Assembly (NCBI RefSeq): GCF_020564625.1
Contig: NZ_JAJBZT010000011.1
Location: 58,617 to 122,616 of the forward strand
Reading direction: 5' to 3'
Length of the DNA stretch: 64,000 nucleotides
DNA from: Leeia speluncae
GTDB taxonomy: Bacteria > Pseudomonadota > Gammaproteobacteria > Burkholderiales > Leeiaceae
In this document: one piece after another, positions 61,223 to 64,000 of the stretch
How the letters are laid out: every line of letters begins with the position of its first letter
How positions within the stretch are numbered: the first letter of the stretch is position 1
Program-made: the position numbers and the translations under genes
The notes under the pieces: generated by a model
Seen by the model: only the letters and a program-made list of their open reading frames with translations
What the model was told of the DNA's origin: nothing
The model's database searches: none

Positions 61223-62839
61223 TCAATATTTGAAGAGTTGAATACGGTTCGTCTGATCATCGGCCAACATGGCTAAACCAGCGGATTTTTCAACATTCTC
61301 TATCGCTAGTCGCTCTGTTTGCGTGGCATTGGTAGATAAAATATCCACTTGATTAACCACTTGGCTGGCCTCTTTTTCTTGTACATTCACTGCCGCTGCA
61401 ATGGCATGTATACAAGAAGTCAGCTTTTCTGATGTCTCATCAATTTCTGACATAGCATTCATTGCTGCATCCGAACCTTTGACGATTTCTGCTATTTTTC
61501 CCTCTGCTTTTTTCATGTAGCCAGATGCAGCTAACGTTTGTTGGTTAATGCTTTGAATGGTGTCTTTAATTTCCATCGTGGAGAGTGAAGTCCGCTCTGC
61601 TAATTTGCGTACTTCATCGGCAACGACGGCAAATCCCCTCCCCGTTTCACCCGCTCTTGCAGCTTCAATCGCGGCATTAAGTGCAAGCAGATTGGTTTGT
61701 TCAGCTACTTCCTTAATCACAAGCACAATACGATCGACGTCTTTCGTATAGTTTTCTAACGTACTAATACTTCTACCCACTTCATTAACAGATTGAATCA
61801 CATTGTTAACGTCTTGCAGGGTATGAGAAATCACGTTGCTACAATTTTCGACATAAGCACTAGCTGAATTGGCAACCGCTTCGGCTTGAGTAGATTTGAG
61901 AGATACCTCCCCCATCAAGCGTTGAACATTTTGAATAGATTGCAATGTTGCTTGCGAAACTTGGGTGGATTCTTTTGCAGAGACGCCGACTTGTTCAGAA
62001 AAAGACTTCATGACTTGCGAAGATTGGTTCATCTGAGTCGTGCTATCTGCAAATTGCTTAAAGCTAACTTGCAAGGTTTCAAAAAGCTGATTCAAGGTAA
62101 TTGCTAACTGAGCAAACTCATTTTTGCCTTTAAAATGAAGTCTCGCCGTAAAATCTTTTGTCTTGGCAACGGCGCCGACAAATTGCTGAATATCTAGTAA
62201 GCCACCGCCTACTTCTTTATAGATTCGAATTGAAATTGCAAACGAAATCAGCACAATGACGCCAACAAAGATGCCTAACCCACGGTTGATTTGATGGTTA
62301 GTTTCTGCAATGGCAATGTAGGATTGCTTTAGGTTTACTTGGTTAAACTGGATATGTGTCGTAATGGTCTGATCCAGTTGTTCAGCTACTTGTGATAAAT
62401 CCTTGGTAATGATCTCTCGAGCAGAAGAACTATCATTATTTCTGGATTTCTCTAGCATTTGATCTCTAACTGACTTGTATTGATCAAATAATGAGATATC
62501 CTTTTTCAGCATTACTAAATCATTGTCTGATTCTCTGGATAAACCTTGGTAAAGCTGAAATCCAGCATAAATCTCTTTATCTAGTAGACTCACCTTTTGT
62601 TCAACGGTGGCCTTGGCATCCATATCAAAGTTAAATGCATGTAAAAAAGCATAGGTGCGAATTTTTGCGATCTTATCTTTTAACCCTGACAACGTTTCAA
62701 TTCGAATAGATGCAGCACTTTGCGCTGATTCCACCCGTGTTTCAGCGCTTTTTAGTACAAAAAAACCTGCCCCACCCACAACGATTAACGATGTAAATAA
62801 AATGGTTAACACCACAATCAATTTGTGACGGATCTGCAT
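61223..62839 (-). CDS. Methyl-accepting chemotaxis protein
   Basis: 538 aa. Transmembrane helix 1 ([23 protein letters not shown]), a periplasmic four-helix-type sensor of ~150 residues, helix 2 ([21 protein letters not shown]), HAMP, and the cytoplasmic coiled coil with the conserved tip [19 protein letters not shown] and [14 protein letters not shown]. No CheR pentapeptide. Located among inositol genes, so a polyol or inositol ligand is possible, though nothing in the sensor proves it. Confidence 0.94.
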   Translation of the reverse strand: MQIRHKLIVVLTILFTSLIVVGGAGFFVLKSAETRVESAQSAASIRIETLSGLKDKIAKIRTYAFLHAFNFDMDAKATVEQKVSLLDKEIYAGFQLYQGLSRESDNDLVMLKKDISLFDQYKSVRDQMLEKSRNNDSSSAREIITKDLSQVAEQLDQTITTHIQFNQVNLKQSYIAIAETNHQINRGLGIFVGVIVLISFAISIRIYKEVGGGLLDIQQFVGAVAKTKDFTARLHFKGKNEFAQLAITLNQLFETLQVSFKQFADSTTQMNQSSQVMKSFSEQVGVSAKESTQVSQATLQSIQNVQRLMGEVSLKSTQAEAVANSASAYVENCSNVISHTLQDVNNVIQSVNEVGRSISTLENYTKDVDRIVLVIKEVAEQTNLLALNAAIEAARAGETGRGFAVVADEVRKLAERTSLSTMEIKDTIQSINQQTLAASGYMKKAEGKIAEIVKGSDAAMNAMSEIDETSEKLTSCIHAIAAAVNVQEKEASQVVNQVDILSTNATQTERLAIENVEKSAGLAMLADDQTNRIQLFKY

Positions 62840-62891
62840 TGTGTTCTCCTACTTATTGTTGTCGTATTTTTAGTATCTGTGTCATGTGTGA

Positions 62892-63692
62892 CTAATGCAG
62901 TGATTCAACTAACGCATTCAGAAAAGCGATATAGGCAATCATGGATCGTTTGTATTTTGCAGGTTGCTTATTTGTCGGGACGATGACGCTATAACTTGCC
63001 CATAAGGGATTTTTGAGCTGGTCATCCGAAGAAATTAAGGCGGTTTGCGGTTTAATCGATCGATTAAACTTCATAAGTTCATCAAAGAGCTGTAGGTCTT
63101 GTCTATCTCCAATCACAATCAAAAAATCATCTTTTTTAATACGTTGCAGCTCATTAATAAAAAAGCCTCCCGCGCCATTGATCACACTCGCATCAATCTC
63201 GTTATCTAGTAAGGTGTTTTCTAAGTAAATGCCTGCTGAAAATAGCCAACCCAACCCAATTACATGCACACGATGGGCGTGCAAAATGGAGGATTTCAGA
63301 CGGCTAAATCCAATAATATCGTTTCGAATAATCTGCTGAATGCTGTCGATGTCTGTTTTTAAACGCTGTAAAACATCTTCATTGGTGATGTTAGTTACAA
63401 CATCCGTTGTTGTTTGCGCTTGGAGTTGTGCATGACGACTTATAAAATCACTCACCAATGCGGCTTGCAATTCACTAAAACCGGAATAGCCAAATCGATT
63501 TGCAAATCGAGCAATCGTAGAAGGGGTGACATTACAAGCGGCGGCGATGTCCATATTGCGCAATTGCCAGATGTGATGCTGATTTTTCTCTAAATAATCA
63601 GCCACCCGTTGTAACTGTGGGCTTAACGTTTGATAGGCGAGAGAAATCCTTTCCATCACCCGCATCTGTTGCATCAATTCTTCACCAGACAT
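62892..63692 (-). CDS. RpiR-family transcriptional regulator, probable inositol regulator
   Basis: 266 aa. N-terminal RpiR helix-turn-helix (YQTLSPQLQRVADYLEKNQHHIWQLRNMDIAAACNVTPSTIARFANRFGYSGFSELQ) and C-terminal SIS sugar-phosphate domain (RVHVIGLGWLFSAGIYLENTL, DDFLIVIGDRQDLQLFDEL). Adjacent to iolB and in the iol region, where RpiR-type IolR repressors are common. It may bind the inverted repeat before iolG. Confidence 0.86.
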   Translation of the reverse strand: MSGEELMQQMRVMERISLAYQTLSPQLQRVADYLEKNQHHIWQLRNMDIAAACNVTPSTIARFANRFGYSGFSELQAALVSDFISRHAQLQAQTTTDVVTNITNEDVLQRLKTDIDSIQQIIRNDIIGFSRLKSSILHAHRVHVIGLGWLFSAGIYLENTLLDNEIDASVINGAGGFFINELQRIKKDDFLIVIGDRQDLQLFDELMKFNRSIKPQTALISSDDQLKNPLWASYSVIVPTNKQPAKYKRSMIAYIAFLNALVESLH

Positions 63693-63728
63693 ATAGGCTC
63701 CTACTACGTTCAGAAAGGAAAATCTGCA

Positions 63729-63753
63729 GGGGTATACCGTAACTAGTTACCCC
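63729..63753 (-). terminator. Hairpin downstream of iolB
   Basis: GGGGTA (63729-63734) and TACCCC (63748-63753) with a 13-nt loop, 22 nt after the iolB stop. ATTTTCC follows on the minus strand; a weak terminator at best. Confidence 0.45.
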
Positions 63754-63774
63754 CGCTGGTATAACAATTTGTAT

Positions 63775-64000
63775 TTACTTAAAAAAAATAGGTGCGGGTG
63801 CGACTGCATTCGGTTGCCCTGGACCGCTGCTGATTAACCATTCGTGTGCAGGGTCGTTCTTGAAGTGCCATTGGCGCTTTGGCCCTGCCATCACATTGAG
63901 GTAGTAACTTTCGTAGCCGTACGGCGCTGAAACCGGGTGGTAGCCTTTTGGCACCATCACCACATCGCCGTCTTCTACTGCCATGGTTTCATCAATGCTG
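63775..64000 (-). CDS. iolB: 5-deoxy-glucuronate isomerase, C-terminal part (runs off the window edge)
   Basis: The frame continues past the right edge; ~74 C-terminal residues are visible. SIDETMAVEDGDVVMVPKGYHPVSAPYGYESYYLNVMAGPKRQWHFKNDPAHEWL is the conserved cupin end of IolB. It isomerises 5-deoxy-D-glucuronate to 5-dehydro-2-deoxy-D-gluconate in inositol catabolism. Probably the last gene of an iol operon extending to the right. Confidence 0.92.
   Translation of the reverse strand, partial: SIDETMAVEDGDVVMVPKGYHPVSAPYGYESYYLNVMAGPKRQWHFKNDPAHEWLISSGPGQPNAVAPAPIFFK

Noticed and set aside
1..64000. tRNA, rRNA, CRISPR, insertion sequences, prophage, replication origin
   Set aside because: I looked for T-loop motifs, regularly spaced repeats, transposase/integrase domains and DnaA-box clusters and saw none that stand up.

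Overview
The window reads as a stretch of a Gram-negative, heterotrophic, motile proteobacterial chromosome. Periplasmic binding proteins carry signal peptides, and there are two chemoreceptors, several c-di-GMP proteins and sigma-54 promoters. The gene content and moderately A+T-rich base composition fit a betaproteobacterium (perhaps Neisseriales-like), but no marker gene fixes the taxon. I saw no rRNA, tRNA, CRISPR array, insertion sequence or phage genes.

Layout. (1) 1-3600: a minus-strand trans-4-hydroxyproline catabolic operon (binding protein, DapA-family deaminase, 4-hydroxyproline 2-epimerase, start of an FAD dehydrogenase) behind a promoter full of TGTATAC-type repeats. (2) 3.8-10.1 kb: an exported protein with a damaged C-terminus, an HDOD-REC-GGDEF protein, a small hydrolase and a chemoreceptor. 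(3) 10.1-46.3 kb: a sulfur-acquisition region. It holds cysB and the sulfate importer (sbp-cysT-cysW-cysA), an ssuD/dszC-like/ribBA/cysK operon, metNIQ, an ssuE-ssuF(mop)-PLP enzyme-FAD oxidase operon, the sigma-54 activator sfnR, two further SfnB-type flavin enzymes, a ribose-type ABC importer with two binding proteins, a DszA/NtaA-type monooxygenase, msuE-sfnG, and a CorC-like membrane protein. Most transcription units apart from sulfate and methionine uptake start at recognisable -24/-12 (sigma-54) promoters. I found six, with SfnR the only sigma-54 activator in the window. Together they suggest one regulon for releasing sulfite from sulfones and sulfonates: flavin supply (RibBA, SsuE, MsuE), two-component monooxygenases (SsuD, SfnG, DszA-like, DszC/SfnB-like) and assimilation (CysK). 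A foreign-looking, very A+T-rich KAP P-loop NTPase gene (38.0-39.8 kb) is wedged between two of these units.

(4) 46.6-50.7 kb: a FIST sensor gene overlapping a GAF-PAS-PAS-GGDEF-EAL protein that ends in a CZB zinc-binding domain. (5) 50.7-64 kb: an inositol-type catabolic region: iolG and iolH-like genes, an MFS sugar/inositol porter, an RpiR regulator and the end of iolB. Interspersed are an OsmC-YcaO fusion behind a structured leader RNA, an Lrp regulator divergent from a zinc alcohol dehydrogenase, an isochorismatase-fold hydrolase, a LacI regulator with an attenuator-like leader, and a second chemoreceptor with a small partner gene.

Recurring architecture: four ABC importer operons carry a strong hairpin next to the binding-protein gene, as expected where binding protein must be made in excess over membrane components. 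The points most worth checking are the SfnR/sigma-54 regulon with its candidate TGTTGAT-N2-ATCAACA operator, the sulfur-linked ribose-type importer, the structured leader of osmC-ycaO, the isolated KAP NTPase, the CZB-tailed GGDEF-EAL protein, and the degenerate stand-alone EAL-like protein.
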